Below, piece after piece: positions 41,449 through 49,712 of a stretch of DNA of 64,000 nt. The stretch comes from an uncultured Clostridia bacterium (GTDB lineage Bacteria > Bacillota > Clostridia > Christensenellales > Aristaeellaceae). The stretch is taken from positions 35,147-99,146 of the forward strand of contig CAKUKE010000007.1 in NCBI GenBank assembly GCA_934662505.1. Direction: 5' to 3'. The first letter of the stretch is position 1. Every line of letters begins with the position of its first letter. A model generated the notes under the pieces. That model searched no databases, was not told where the DNA came from, and worked only from the letters and a program-made list of their open reading frames with translations. The position numbers and the translations under genes are program-made.

Positions 41449-43080
41449 TTACTGAACGGTGCTCCACCAGGCGTTGGCTTCTTCCGTCAGCACGTCGCCG
41501 CCCATGGAAAACCATTCCTTGACCACGTCGTCCCACTGCGTATCCACATCAATGTCGCCGCGGATGGCGCGGTAGACGTTATTGGTGACGAAGGTGCTGG
41601 TCAGCTCGGAGTATTCCGAAGCGGAGGGGAGGGACACGGTCAGCGCGTTGCTGACGCCGTTGAAGCTGGCGAACAGCGGCAGGGTACGGTCATAGCGCTG
41701 CTCGTTGCGCGCGTCGGAAATGACGGTGAGGAAGTCGGGGTTGGTCCAGTACATGGGGAACAGGCACCAGCCGTAGCCCATGATCTGCCCCTGGGGATGA
41801 TAATTTTCTTCTTCCGTGTAGTGGGGGTTATATTCCCGCACGCCGTTTTCGCCCTGCAGCCACTGCAGCCCTTCGGGGCCGAAGTGAAGCATGTAAGCGT
41901 CCTCGTCCATGGCTTCCTGCTCCAGAATCTGCAGGATCTTGGCCACCTTTTCATCGCTGGTCTTGGCGCCGAAGACGATGAAGCTGTTGACGTTGCCTTC
42001 CTTCACATAGCCGCCCTGCTGGCCGTCGGGGCCGGTGACGGGCGCCAGATTGATGTAGTAGTCAGCCGGGAAATCGTCGGAGAAGTCGGAGACGACGCCG
42101 TACTGATACAGGGTGGCCTTGTCGTTGGCGTTATCGGCAAAGAACTTCTGCCAGTCGGCGTTGTTGGCGACCCATTTGGCGCTCTGATGGCCGTCGTTGT
42201 CCCACTGATAGTCGTCGTAGCTCAGGCAGTCGATGTAGCCGATCTGGCCGGAGGCGAATTTGCTGGGCACGTCGGTGCCGCTGGAGCGCGCGTCGGTGGT
42301 GATGAATTCGGGATCGATCAGTCCGTCCTTGTACCATTTGCTCAGCAGCTTCAGGGCTTCCTTGGCCTCGGGGGTGGTCAGGCCGTAGGCCAGCTTGCCG
42401 TCCTCCGTCTTTTTCCAGAACAGGGGGTTTACATGGAAGATGCCGAAAATGGACTGGAACATGTAGCGACCCATGGCGCCGGAATTGCCGCCGGCGGAGA
42501 GGGCGTAGGTGTCCTTCTGCTGGTTGCCGTCGGGGTCGTCGTTGACGAAGGCGTAGAAGGTCTTTTCCAGTTCTTCCAGCGTGGTGGGCACGGGCAGGTT
42601 CAGGTTTTTGAGCCAGTCTGCGCGGATGGCGGCGCCGATGGCCGCTTCACCGGTGGCATTATAGCGGGGAAGGGCAAACTGCTCGTTGTTGACGACGCCC
42701 TTGGTGAAGAAGTCGGGGTCGCTTCCGGTGCACATGGCGTAGTAACGGGGCATGTTTTCCTTGATCATGTCCAGCGAGACGGAGCGGATGACGCCCTGAT
42801 CCGCCAGATCGGACACGCGGGCGATGCTGCCGAAGAGCATGAAGTCGGGAATGTTGCCGGCGACAAAGAGCACGGACTGCTCCTCAGCCGTTTCGGCACG
42901 CACGATCTGCACGTCTACGCCGAAGCGCTCCTCGAAGGTCTTCTCACCCCAGGTGTCATCCGTCAGGGGCGGGTTGGCGCCCAGCCAGGAAATGGTCATG
43001 GTCTCCTCGGCGGAGGCGGGCAGGACCGCCAGCGACGCAAGGAGCATGAACGAGAGAACCAGGCACAGGGTCTTTTTCAT
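41449..43080 (-). CDS. Extracellular sugar-binding protein of a CUT1-type ABC importer
   Basis: 543 residues from ATG 43080, after AAAAAAGGAGG. A signal peptide MKKTLCLVLSFMLLASLAVL ends in PASAEE, which is an SPase I site without a lipobox Cys, unusual for a Gram-positive binding protein. The mature part is LplA-like (family 1, large): TISWLGANPPLTDDTWGEKT, VQIVRAETAEEQSVLFVAGN, DWLKNLNLPVPTTLEELEKT. It lies next to two permease genes. The ligand is unknown; the operon points to an acidic oligosaccharide. Confidence 0.9.
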   Translation of the reverse strand: MKKTLCLVLSFMLLASLAVLPASAEETMTISWLGANPPLTDDTWGEKTFEERFGVDVQIVRAETAEEQSVLFVAGNIPDFMLFGSIARVSDLADQGVIRSVSLDMIKENMPRYYAMCTGSDPDFFTKGVVNNEQFALPRYNATGEAAIGAAIRADWLKNLNLPVPTTLEELEKTFYAFVNDDPDGNQQKDTYALSAGGNSGAMGRYMFQSIFGIFHVNPLFWKKTEDGKLAYGLTTPEAKEALKLLSKWYKDGLIDPEFITTDARSSGTDVPSKFASGQIGYIDCLSYDDYQWDNDGHQSAKWVANNADWQKFFADNANDKATLYQYGVVSDFSDDFPADYYINLAPVTGPDGQQGGYVKEGNVNSFIVFGAKTSDEKVAKILQILEQEAMDEDAYMLHFGPEGLQWLQGENGVREYNPHYTEEENYHPQGQIMGYGWCLFPMYWTNPDFLTVISDARNEQRYDRTLPLFASFNGVSNALTVSLPSASEYSELTSTFVTNNVYRAIRGDIDVDTQWDDVVKEWFSMGGDVLTEEANAWWSTVQ

Positions 43081-43137
43081 GGGATATCCTCCTTTTTTAA
43101 CCGCATGTTCCACGCGGCTGAGTTCAGAAACGGGGGG

Positions 43138-44031
43138 TCAGCCCTTCACCGCGCCCAGCACCATGCCTTTGGTGAAATAACGGCGGACGAAGGGGTAAAT
43201 GACCAGAACCGGGATGATGGTAATCATGATGCCGGCGGCGCGCATGCTTTCTTCCGTGGGCTGATCGGCCTTGCCGCCGGAAATGTAGCTGCCGGACATG
43301 AGCATGCCGCTCTGCTCCAGCACGAGCCGCCGGATGTGCGCCTGCACGACCTGCTTGTTCAGGGAGGTGATGTAGAGCTTGGAATCGAACCAGCTGTTCC
43401 AGTGCCCGAAAAAGGACCAGCAGGCGATGGTCATCAGGGAGGGAATGGTGATGGGCAGAATGACCCGGAAGAAGATGGCCGGAGGGGAGGCACCGTCCAT
43501 TTCGGCCGCTTCCTCCAGAGAAGCGGGCAGATCCTCAAAAAACGTGCGCAGCAGCAGAATGTAGTACGTGGAAAAGAGACCGGGGATAATCAGCGACCAG
43601 ATCGAGTCGATCAGCCCCATATCCCGGACAACCAGATAGGTGGGGATGAGCCCGCCGGTGAAGAACATGTTGATCATGATAAACCAGGTGAACGCCTTGC
43701 GGCCGGGCAGATCCCGCTTGGAGAGCGGGTAGGCGGTCAGCGCTGTAACGAGCACCGTCAGCAGGGGTCCGACAAGGGAGCGGAAGATGGTGACCAGAAA
43801 ACCGGTGCGGATGTATTCCTGCCGCAGAAGCTTCTGATAACCTGTCAGCGTAAAGCCCGCGGGTATCAGCATCAGCGGGTTTCGGTTGGCGGCCAGCCCG
43901 CCATAGGTGGAAAGGGAGTACATGAGCAGGTAGTAAATGGGGTAGAGGATGGACAGGATAAACAGCGCCAGCAGGATGTTGAGCACCCATTGGGCGAAAA
44001 TGTTTCTGCCGGACCGATCCGTTGTACGCAT
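43138..44031 (-). CDS. ABC sugar permease, LplC/YtcP type
   Basis: 297 residues from ATG 44031 (GAGGAGGGTTCC upstream). Six transmembrane segments (FAQWVLNILLALFILSILYP, FLVTIFRSLVGPLLTVLVTA, GLIPTYLVV, FSTYYILLL, LPITIPSLMTIACWSFFGHW, IMITIIPVLVIYPFV). The EAA loop is LEEAAEMDGASPPAIFFRVILP, given here only as its core EAAEMDGAS. The MsiK-like shared ATPase must be encoded elsewhere. Confidence 0.93.
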   Translation of the reverse strand: MRTTDRSGRNIFAQWVLNILLALFILSILYPIYYLLMYSLSTYGGLAANRNPLMLIPAGFTLTGYQKLLRQEYIRTGFLVTIFRSLVGPLLTVLVTALTAYPLSKRDLPGRKAFTWFIMINMFFTGGLIPTYLVVRDMGLIDSIWSLIIPGLFSTYYILLLRTFFEDLPASLEEAAEMDGASPPAIFFRVILPITIPSLMTIACWSFFGHWNSWFDSKLYITSLNKQVVQAHIRRLVLEQSGMLMSGSYISGGKADQPTEESMRAAGIMITIIPVLVIYPFVRRYFTKGMVLGAVKG

Positions 44032-44044
44032 GGTGGAACCCTCC

Positions 44045-44974
44045 TCAGAAAAGCCCGGTCTGGCCGATTTTCTTGGCAAACGCGTTGGTCAGCAGCACCA
44101 GCAGCAGGTTGATGACGTTTTTGAACAGTCCGACCGCCGTGGAATAGCTGTAACGGTTGCTTTCGATGCCCAGCCGGTAGACGTAGGTGTCAATGATGTC
44201 CAGACGATCCATGGTGGCGCTGTTGTACAGGTTGAAGATCTGGTCAAAGCCGGCGCTCATGACGGCGCCCACCTTCAGGATCATGACGACCACAATGGTG
44301 CCCGCGATGCCCGGAATGGTAATGTAGATCATCTGCTGCCAGCGGCTGGCGCCGTCTATCTGCGCGGCCTCGTACAGCTCGGGAGAAATGCCGGCGATGG
44401 CGGCCGTGAAGATGATGGAGTTCCAGCCGGCGGATTCCCATACGTCGCTGAAGATGACGATGAACATGGACCAGCCGCTGTCGCCCAGAAAATAAATGCT
44501 CTTTCCGCCAAATGCGCAGATGATGTAATTGATAACGCCGGTGGAGGGGGAGGCAACCGCCGTGATGATGGAGGCGATGACCACCCAGGAAAAAAAGTGG
44601 GGAAGCATGGTGATGCTGGCGGTCAGGCTGCGGTAGCGTTTGCTGCGCACCTCGTTGAGCATGAGCGCCAGCACCAGCCCGGAGGTGCCGACAAACAGCA
44701 GCTTGAGCAGGCTGATGCAGACCGTGTTGCCCGTGGCGCGCCAGAACAGCTGGTCGCCCGCCATTTTGACAAAATGCTTCATGCCCACCCATTTGCTGCC
44801 GCTGATCCCCTGCAGGGCTTTAAAATCCTTGAAGGCGATCTGCAGGCCGTAGAGCGGACCGTAGGCGAAAATGACGTACCAGACCAGTGCGGGAATCAGA
44901 AACAGGTAGAGCCAGCGGTACTTGACCATGCGCCGGATCAGGCTGCTTCGGAAGGGTCTGCTCAGGGTGGACAC
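44045..44974 (-). CDS. ABC sugar permease, LplB type
   Basis: 309 residues from GTG 44974, 10 bases after AAAGGA within the sialidase stop region; longer starts (TTG 45010, GTG 44983) have poorly spaced sites. Six transmembrane helices, beginning YRWLYLFLIPALVWYVIFAY, and the EAA motif YEAAQIDGASRWQQMIYITI. The N-terminal cytosolic segment is basic. It pairs with the LplC-type permease to form the channel. The gene starts 5 bases after the sialidase stop. Confidence 0.92.
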   Translation of the reverse strand: MSTLSRPFRSSLIRRMVKYRWLYLFLIPALVWYVIFAYGPLYGLQIAFKDFKALQGISGSKWVGMKHFVKMAGDQLFWRATGNTVCISLLKLLFVGTSGLVLALMLNEVRSKRYRSLTASITMLPHFFSWVVIASIITAVASPSTGVINYIICAFGGKSIYFLGDSGWSMFIVIFSDVWESAGWNSIIFTAAIAGISPELYEAAQIDGASRWQQMIYITIPGIAGTIVVVMILKVGAVMSAGFDQIFNLYNSATMDRLDIIDTYVYRLGIESNRYSYSTAVGLFKNVINLLLVLLTNAFAKKIGQTGLF

Positions 44975-44979
44975 GGTGC

Positions 44980-46164
44980 TCACGTCCTTTCTGCCGAACC
45001 GGTGATCCAATCCTCGCTGATTTGATGATAGAAGATGCAGTCACGCCCGTGGAAGGAGTAACTGACATGGATACGACCGTCCCGGGACTGGATGATGGAG
45101 GGGTAGTGATACTGCCGGTTCAGGCGCTGCTGTCCGTCTCCGAGGAAGTTCTCGCCTGTTTCGATGGAGCGCATGCAGGGGAAGGTTTCCCCTTCGTCCT
45201 CCGTCAGCGCCAGGGTGACGGGGCAGCGCCTCCCGGGCCAGCGCACGGCCAGCGGGTCATCGCCCGCGCCGTAGTTGTTGAACGCCAGCAGGATCCGGCC
45301 GCTCTGCAGCCGGATGGCCTGAATGGAGGCGTTGTTGTTGGGCAGCCGGGTGGGCGCGGGAGCCGTCCACGTGCGGCCGTAATCGGTGGAAAAGGCCCTG
45401 TAGATCCGATCGGCCGAACGGCTGCGGAAGAAGGCGACCAGCCTGCCCGGCCGGGTCTCCACGACGGCCATGTGCACGCGCCGCACACTGTCGGGCACGG
45501 GGTATTCCGTCCAGCTCCGCCCCTGATCGCCGGAGATCTGCACGACGGAGTAGTCTCCGCCGTACTGAGGCTTGCTGGCGTCTTCCTCCGGCTGGCTGTA
45601 CCACATGGGGTAGAGAAAATCGCCGTTGGAGAGGCGCAGGACAGGGTGACGGCCGAAAGCGCCGGGTTTGGTGAACAGGGATTCGACGGCGCCGAAGGTA
45701 TAGCCGCGGTCGTCGGAACGGCGCAGACGCACCTCGGCGGTCTCCTGCATGCTGAAGTGCCCATGCACCTCGCCTCGCCGCACCTTTTCATACCATTCCT
45801 CCACGCGCATCCGTCCGCGGGAGCACTGCGCCGTGTACATCAGCCACAATTGCCCCGAAGGCGTCTGGAACAGGGAGGGGTTCTGTTCGGAACGGGTGTA
45901 GTCCTCGGAAACCAGCACCGGCTCGGACCAGCGGTCGCTGTCTGCATTCAAACGGGAAAGGGCGATCTTGATATCCGAAGAACCCTCCGACAGACCTGCG
46001 AACCAGCAGCACAGCAGATCGCCGTTGTCCAGCTCGATCAGGTTGGAGGCGTGGTTGGCGGGCCAGTGGGAAGGAATATAGGCTTTCACGTGACCGTTGG
46101 GGCCGTGATCCAGAAAAAGCCGTCCTTCCGATGTAAACCGGTTCAGTTCAATGACTTCGTGCAT
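44980..46164 (-). CDS. Sialidase-like (BNR/Asp-box) beta-propeller enzyme, no signal peptide
   Basis: 394 residues from ATG 46164 (MHEVIELN), because ATG 46221 would lie about 5 bases after the mapped promoter. Asp-box-like motifs: SDDRGYTF, SGDQGRSW, STDYGRTW, TEDEGETF. Arginines expected in the active site are candidates in LRRSDDRG and RQYHYPSI. The family is BNR_2 sialidase-like exo-enzymes. The lack of a signal peptide points to a cytosolic enzyme acting on an imported oligosaccharide. First gene of the operon. Sialic acid as substrate is not proven. Confidence 0.85.
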   Translation of the reverse strand: MHEVIELNRFTSEGRLFLDHGPNGHVKAYIPSHWPANHASNLIELDNGDLLCCWFAGLSEGSSDIKIALSRLNADSDRWSEPVLVSEDYTRSEQNPSLFQTPSGQLWLMYTAQCSRGRMRVEEWYEKVRRGEVHGHFSMQETAEVRLRRSDDRGYTFGAVESLFTKPGAFGRHPVLRLSNGDFLYPMWYSQPEEDASKPQYGGDYSVVQISGDQGRSWTEYPVPDSVRRVHMAVVETRPGRLVAFFRSRSADRIYRAFSTDYGRTWTAPAPTRLPNNNASIQAIRLQSGRILLAFNNYGAGDDPLAVRWPGRRCPVTLALTEDEGETFPCMRSIETGENFLGDGQQRLNRQYHYPSIIQSRDGRIHVSYSFHGRDCIFYHQISEDWITGSAERT

Positions 46165-46232
46165 AAACGCATCGGCTCCATTCGTACAGCACTTGTTAAA
46201 ACGCTCGATTTCATGTCGCATCAGGCAAAATG

Positions 46233-46261
46233 AGTATATAAAAATTGCATTGACGTGTCAA
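46233..46261 (-). promoter_or_regulatory. Consensus promoter of the catabolic operon
   Basis: On the - strand, TTGACA (46261-46256), 17-bp spacer, TATACT (46238-46233); transcription should begin near 46226. Confidence 0.85.
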
Positions 46262-46269
46262 TGCAATTT
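46242..46269. promoter_or_regulatory. Perfect palindromic operator over the operon promoter
   Basis: AAATTGCATTGAC (46242-46254), GT centre, GTCAATGCAATTT (46257-46269). It spans the -35 and the spacer, so a bound dimeric regulator would block RNA polymerase. Repressor identity unknown. Confidence 0.85.
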
Positions 46270-46329
46270 GAAACGCTCTGCACAAGTTTGAAGCTGTAAT
46301 GCACAAAATGACAGTGAAGGGAGAATGCG

Positions 46330-47403
46330 TCAATCGTCAGGCGGACGCCAGCGGATGACGTTGATGTGGGGAACGGGGCGTTCGGATGTGGCGGTGAAAT
46401 AGGCGATGACCATGTCGCCGAAGGGGAGCGACACCATGACGGGATAGCCGAAATCCTCCGAGGAGACGTCCGCGTCCAGCACGGTTTCCGCGCCGAAGGT
46501 GCGTCCCCCGTCCCGGCTGAGGCGCGCCAGCAGACAGGGCTGAGCCCCCCGGAAGGCGTACACGATCAGCAGCCGCCCGTCCGGGAGACGGGCCATGCAC
46601 GACGGATTGCTCTGCTCGGAGCGCCAGTGATAGGGGGTGTAGATTCTGGAAGGGGTCGTCCAGGTCTCGCCCCCGTCGGCGGACTGACACAGCTCGATCC
46701 AGTGATTGCGGGTGGTTGCGGCGCCGCGGCGCACGTCCTTTCGGCGGCTGACGGAGGTAATGAGCCGGCCGTCGGACATGCGCACCGTGTTGCTCAGGGC
46801 GCTGCGGGCGGACGGATCCGTCACGAAGCTGAGAAAGCGCCAGGAGTGCCCGCCGTCTTCCGTGCGGACACAGAACAGGCGGTCCGGGTGGCACCTGCAC
46901 CGCACCTGACCGGGATAGCGGCGGGAAAGCATCATGGTGCACCGGCTTTCACCGTCGACAAAATAATCGGTTCGGGCGGTCATTTCCTCGTCGCCGCCCG
47001 GCAGCAGGTAGGGGCCCGCCCAGGTATGCCCCCGGTCATAGGTGACGACGAAGCTCCTGTTGCGGATGTTGACGGCGGCGCTGCCGACCTTCAGGGCAAA
47101 ATCCGGGTGTGAAAAGCGGATCCCCTCCGGCGGGAGGGGGATGCAGGGCTGCTTGGACACAGTGTCCAGCGGGTTTTCTTTTTCCTCCGTCCAGCTCTTT
47201 CCACCGTCCAGACTGCGCATGACCACCGTGCGGACGGCGCCGGTATCGTCAATCTTGTGCCCTTCCTTTTCAGGGGCGTAGGGACCGACGTGAAAGGACA
47301 GCAGGATCTCCCTGTCCCAGTTCCATATGCCTGCGTTGGAAGGCCAGCCGGCAAACAGCTGCGGCTGAGAAAAGACCGTTTGTTTTTCCATGGGTTTATT
47401 CAT
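46330..47403 (-). CDS. Second sialidase-like BNR beta-propeller protein, no signal peptide
   Basis: 357 residues. Asp-box-like motifs: SLDGGKSW, TYDRGHTW, TEDGGHSW, SADGGETW, SRDGGRTF. Five boxes fit a six-bladed propeller. The segments QPCIPLPPEGIRFSHPDF and SEQSNPSCMARLPDGRLLIV look like family core. It is paralogous to the first propeller but clearly diverged. It overlaps the AraC gene end by 8 bases; ATG 47391 is an alternative start. Cytosolic by lack of a signal peptide. Confidence 0.82.
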   Translation of the reverse strand: MNKPMEKQTVFSQPQLFAGWPSNAGIWNWDREILLSFHVGPYAPEKEGHKIDDTGAVRTVVMRSLDGGKSWTEEKENPLDTVSKQPCIPLPPEGIRFSHPDFALKVGSAAVNIRNRSFVVTYDRGHTWAGPYLLPGGDEEMTARTDYFVDGESRCTMMLSRRYPGQVRCRCHPDRLFCVRTEDGGHSWRFLSFVTDPSARSALSNTVRMSDGRLITSVSRRKDVRRGAATTRNHWIELCQSADGGETWTTPSRIYTPYHWRSEQSNPSCMARLPDGRLLIVYAFRGAQPCLLARLSRDGGRTFGAETVLDADVSSEDFGYPVMVSLPFGDMVIAYFTATSERPVPHINVIRWRPPDD

Positions 47404-48265
47404 TGTCCTTTGCTTGAAGATGGGGCTGCACTTCCCGGGCGTAGGCCGTTGGCGTCATGCCGGTGATCCGTTTGAAGGTTTTCAGAAAATACAGCGTATC
47501 GCCGTAGCCTACGGACAGGGCGATTTCGGGCAGAGACATGGCCGTGCCCTCAAGCAGCCGCTGCGCCTGCCGGATGCGCCGCTGATTGATGTATTCCGGC
47601 AGCGATACGCCCATCTGAGCTTTGAAAAAGTGAGAAAAAAAGGAACGGCTGTAATGGAGGTATTCGCACATGACGTCCACATTCAGCTCGGCGGTGTAGT
47701 TCAGGTCGATAAAGCTCAATGCGCGCTGCAGCAGCTCTTTTTTCCCCATTTCCGCGCCCTGATCTGGGGATTCGTTTCTTTGAATGTGCAGAATTTCATC
47801 GAAAAACTGGTAAGCGCAGCCAATCATCCCCCATGGGCGCGCCCGGTCTTCTTCCATACAGGCGCGGATGGCGTTCATGCAGTCCGCCAGCCGTCTGGTC
47901 ATGCAGCCGCGCAGGATCGGGCGCTGGCTGGTGACGTGCAGGGTCTGCATCATGTCCTGCGCGGCCGAGCCGTTATAGGCGAACCATTGCAGGATCCACG
48001 GATTCTGGGGATCGGCGCGGTAGTGATGCAGAACGTTCGGAAACAGAAAGAACAGATCGCCCTTGTTTAGCCGTATTTCCTGACCGTCCAGCGAGAAGTA
48101 GCCGCTGCCGCAGGAAACCAGCACGGCCTTGTAGTAGGGCAGCACCCGGGGGCCGATGGTGTGCTGCGCGTCGCATACCCGGGTGCCGGCCCAGGTGATG
48201 TAAATCGAACCGTTCTGCTCGGAGGCCGTGGGCGTATAGAAGGCCTGAAAAAGCTGCTCGGTCAA
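47396..48265 (-). CDS. AraC family transcriptional regulator
   Basis: 289 residues starting with TTG 48265 behind AAAGGAGGGTG. The N-terminal cupin sensor (VSCGSGYFSLDGQEIRLNKG, LFFLFPNVLHHY) is followed by two C-terminal helix-turn-helix motifs (NVDVMCEYLHYSRSFFSHFF, SLPEIALSVGYGDTLYFLKT). A sugar-responsive activator of the neighbouring propeller and ABC genes is likely, by position and family. It has its own strong promoter at 48323-48352. Confidence 0.93.
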   Translation of the reverse strand: MTEQLFQAFYTPTASEQNGSIYITWAGTRVCDAQHTIGPRVLPYYKAVLVSCGSGYFSLDGQEIRLNKGDLFFLFPNVLHHYRADPQNPWILQWFAYNGSAAQDMMQTLHVTSQRPILRGCMTRRLADCMNAIRACMEEDRARPWGMIGCAYQFFDEILHIQRNESPDQGAEMGKKELLQRALSFIDLNYTAELNVDVMCEYLHYSRSFFSHFFKAQMGVSLPEYINQRRIRQAQRLLEGTAMSLPEIALSVGYGDTLYFLKTFKRITGMTPTAYAREVQPHLQAKDNE

Positions 48266-48322
48266 AGCGCACCCTCCTTTGATGAGACGGTCAAAACAGG
48301 ACGAAGGGAATCAGCCGGAAAA

Positions 48323-48352
48323 ATTATAGGATGAAGGGAGGAATTTTGTCAA
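48323..48352 (-). promoter_or_regulatory. Consensus sigma-A promoter of the araC-type gene
   Basis: On the - strand TTGACA (48352-48347), 18-bp spacer, TATAAT (48328-48323). Both boxes are perfect. Confidence 0.85.
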
Positions 48353-48451
48353 TGGCTCTTTCCGGCACACCTGAAAAGATTTCCCCGTTCCTTTCTTTAC
48401 GGCGCGGCGGCGGTATGATAAAATGGAGAGGAAAAAGAAGGGAGGCGCCGC

Positions 48452-49615
48452 ATGCCCAATTTGATGGATTATCTGGCCTGGCGGGGGGATCTGACCTTTG
48501 ATCAGGCGCCCCTGTGTCAGGTGGATCAGCTGATTTTTGCCCAGCTGGCCTACGTGTCCTTTGGCGACGCGGTGCCGGGGGTGGAAGCGTATCCCGGCGC
48601 GGTGCGGCTGGAGCGGGCGGCGCGGTGGCTGCTGGATACGGATCCGGAGGGCAGGCGCATCCACCAGACCTTTTACATGTGGAAGGACGACCGGGAGATG
48701 CTGCGCGCGCTGGCGGACGCCCCCCGGTTTCGGAATGTGGAAATGCTGCTGAGCATGGACGAAATGACGGGCAGCACCCAGTTCGCCGCCGTCGCCTACC
48801 GGCTGCCGAACGGGCGCTGCCTGTTGGCCTTTCGCGGAACGGACGACAGTGTGAGCGGCTGGAAGGAGGACTGCATGCTGGCGCTGGACGAACCGGTGCC
48901 CGCCCAGCTGCGGGCGGCGGAATACCTGCGTACGGCGGCGGAAAAGCTGCCCGGCACACTGGAATTGACGGGTCATTCCAAGGGGGGAAACCTTGCGGTG
49001 TACGCGGCGGCCAGCGTGGAAGCAGGGGTGCAGGCGCGGATCGGCGCGGTGTACAACCTGGACGGCCCCGGCTTTTCCCGGTCGCTTCTCTCCTCCCCGG
49101 GGTACGCCGCCATCCGGGACAGGGTGCGCACCTTTCTGCCCGAGGGATCGGTAGTGGGACGGCTGCTGGCGCACGACGGTCCCGCTTTTCCCGTGCGGTC
49201 GGATGCGGCGGGGCTGATGCAGCACAGCGCTTTTTCGTGGCAGGTGACGGGCAGCAGGATGCTGCCGGCGGAAAACCTGTCCCTGTTCAGCGAATATGTG
49301 CACGGGGTGATGGACACCTGGATCGACAGCCTCAGCGCGGCGCAGCGGCGGGAATTTGTGGAAAACCTGTTTGAAATGATCGGCACCCTGCAGGTGGACA
49401 CGCTGGACGAGGCGCGCACGGCCATTGTGCGCCGGCTGCCGACCTTTCTTCACAGAATGCGGCTGATCGACCGGGAGAAAAAGGTACAGCTGCTTCACGC
49501 CCTGTTTTCACTGGGCGGGACGGCACTGAACCAGCTGCCCCGGCGCTTCGGCGGCGGAAAGAAAGGGGACGCCGCCCCCGGAGACGGATCGGAGCAGCGG
49601 GAGGAGCAAACGTAA
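48452..49615 (+). CDS. Mbeg1-like (DUF2974) lipase-fold hydrolase
   Basis: 387 residues. Alpha/beta-hydrolase with nucleophile elbow ELTGHSKGGNLAVYAAASV (Ser in GHSKG), FRGTDDSVSGWKEDC and LDGPGFSR, the pattern of the DUF2974/Mbeg1-like family of Firmicutes. N-terminus NLMDYLAWRGDLTFDQAPLC is the typical family start. No signal peptide; a C-terminal Gly/Lys tail. GGGAGGCGCC precedes ATG 48452. Substrate unknown. Confidence 0.87.
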   Translation: MPNLMDYLAWRGDLTFDQAPLCQVDQLIFAQLAYVSFGDAVPGVEAYPGAVRLERAARWLLDTDPEGRRIHQTFYMWKDDREMLRALADAPRFRNVEMLLSMDEMTGSTQFAAVAYRLPNGRCLLAFRGTDDSVSGWKEDCMLALDEPVPAQLRAAEYLRTAAEKLPGTLELTGHSKGGNLAVYAAASVEAGVQARIGAVYNLDGPGFSRSLLSSPGYAAIRDRVRTFLPEGSVVGRLLAHDGPAFPVRSDAAGLMQHSAFSWQVTGSRMLPAENLSLFSEYVHGVMDTWIDSLSAAQRREFVENLFEMIGTLQVDTLDEARTAIVRRLPTFLHRMRLIDREKKVQLLHALFSLGGTALNQLPRRFGGGKKGDAAPGDGSEQREEQT

Positions 49616-49641
49616 AAAAAGCGGGAATGCCTCCGGCGGCG

Positions 49642-49671
49642 TTGACACGGTTCGCCTTTTTCGGGTATAAT
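49642..49671 (+). promoter_or_regulatory. Consensus sigma-A promoter
   Basis: TTGACA (49642-49647), 18-bp spacer, TATAAT (49666-49671), 42 bases before the NAGPA-domain gene. Confidence 0.85.
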
Positions 49672-49712
49672 AATATGAATATTCATCGTTTCTGAGAGGA
49701 GCACGTTGATCC

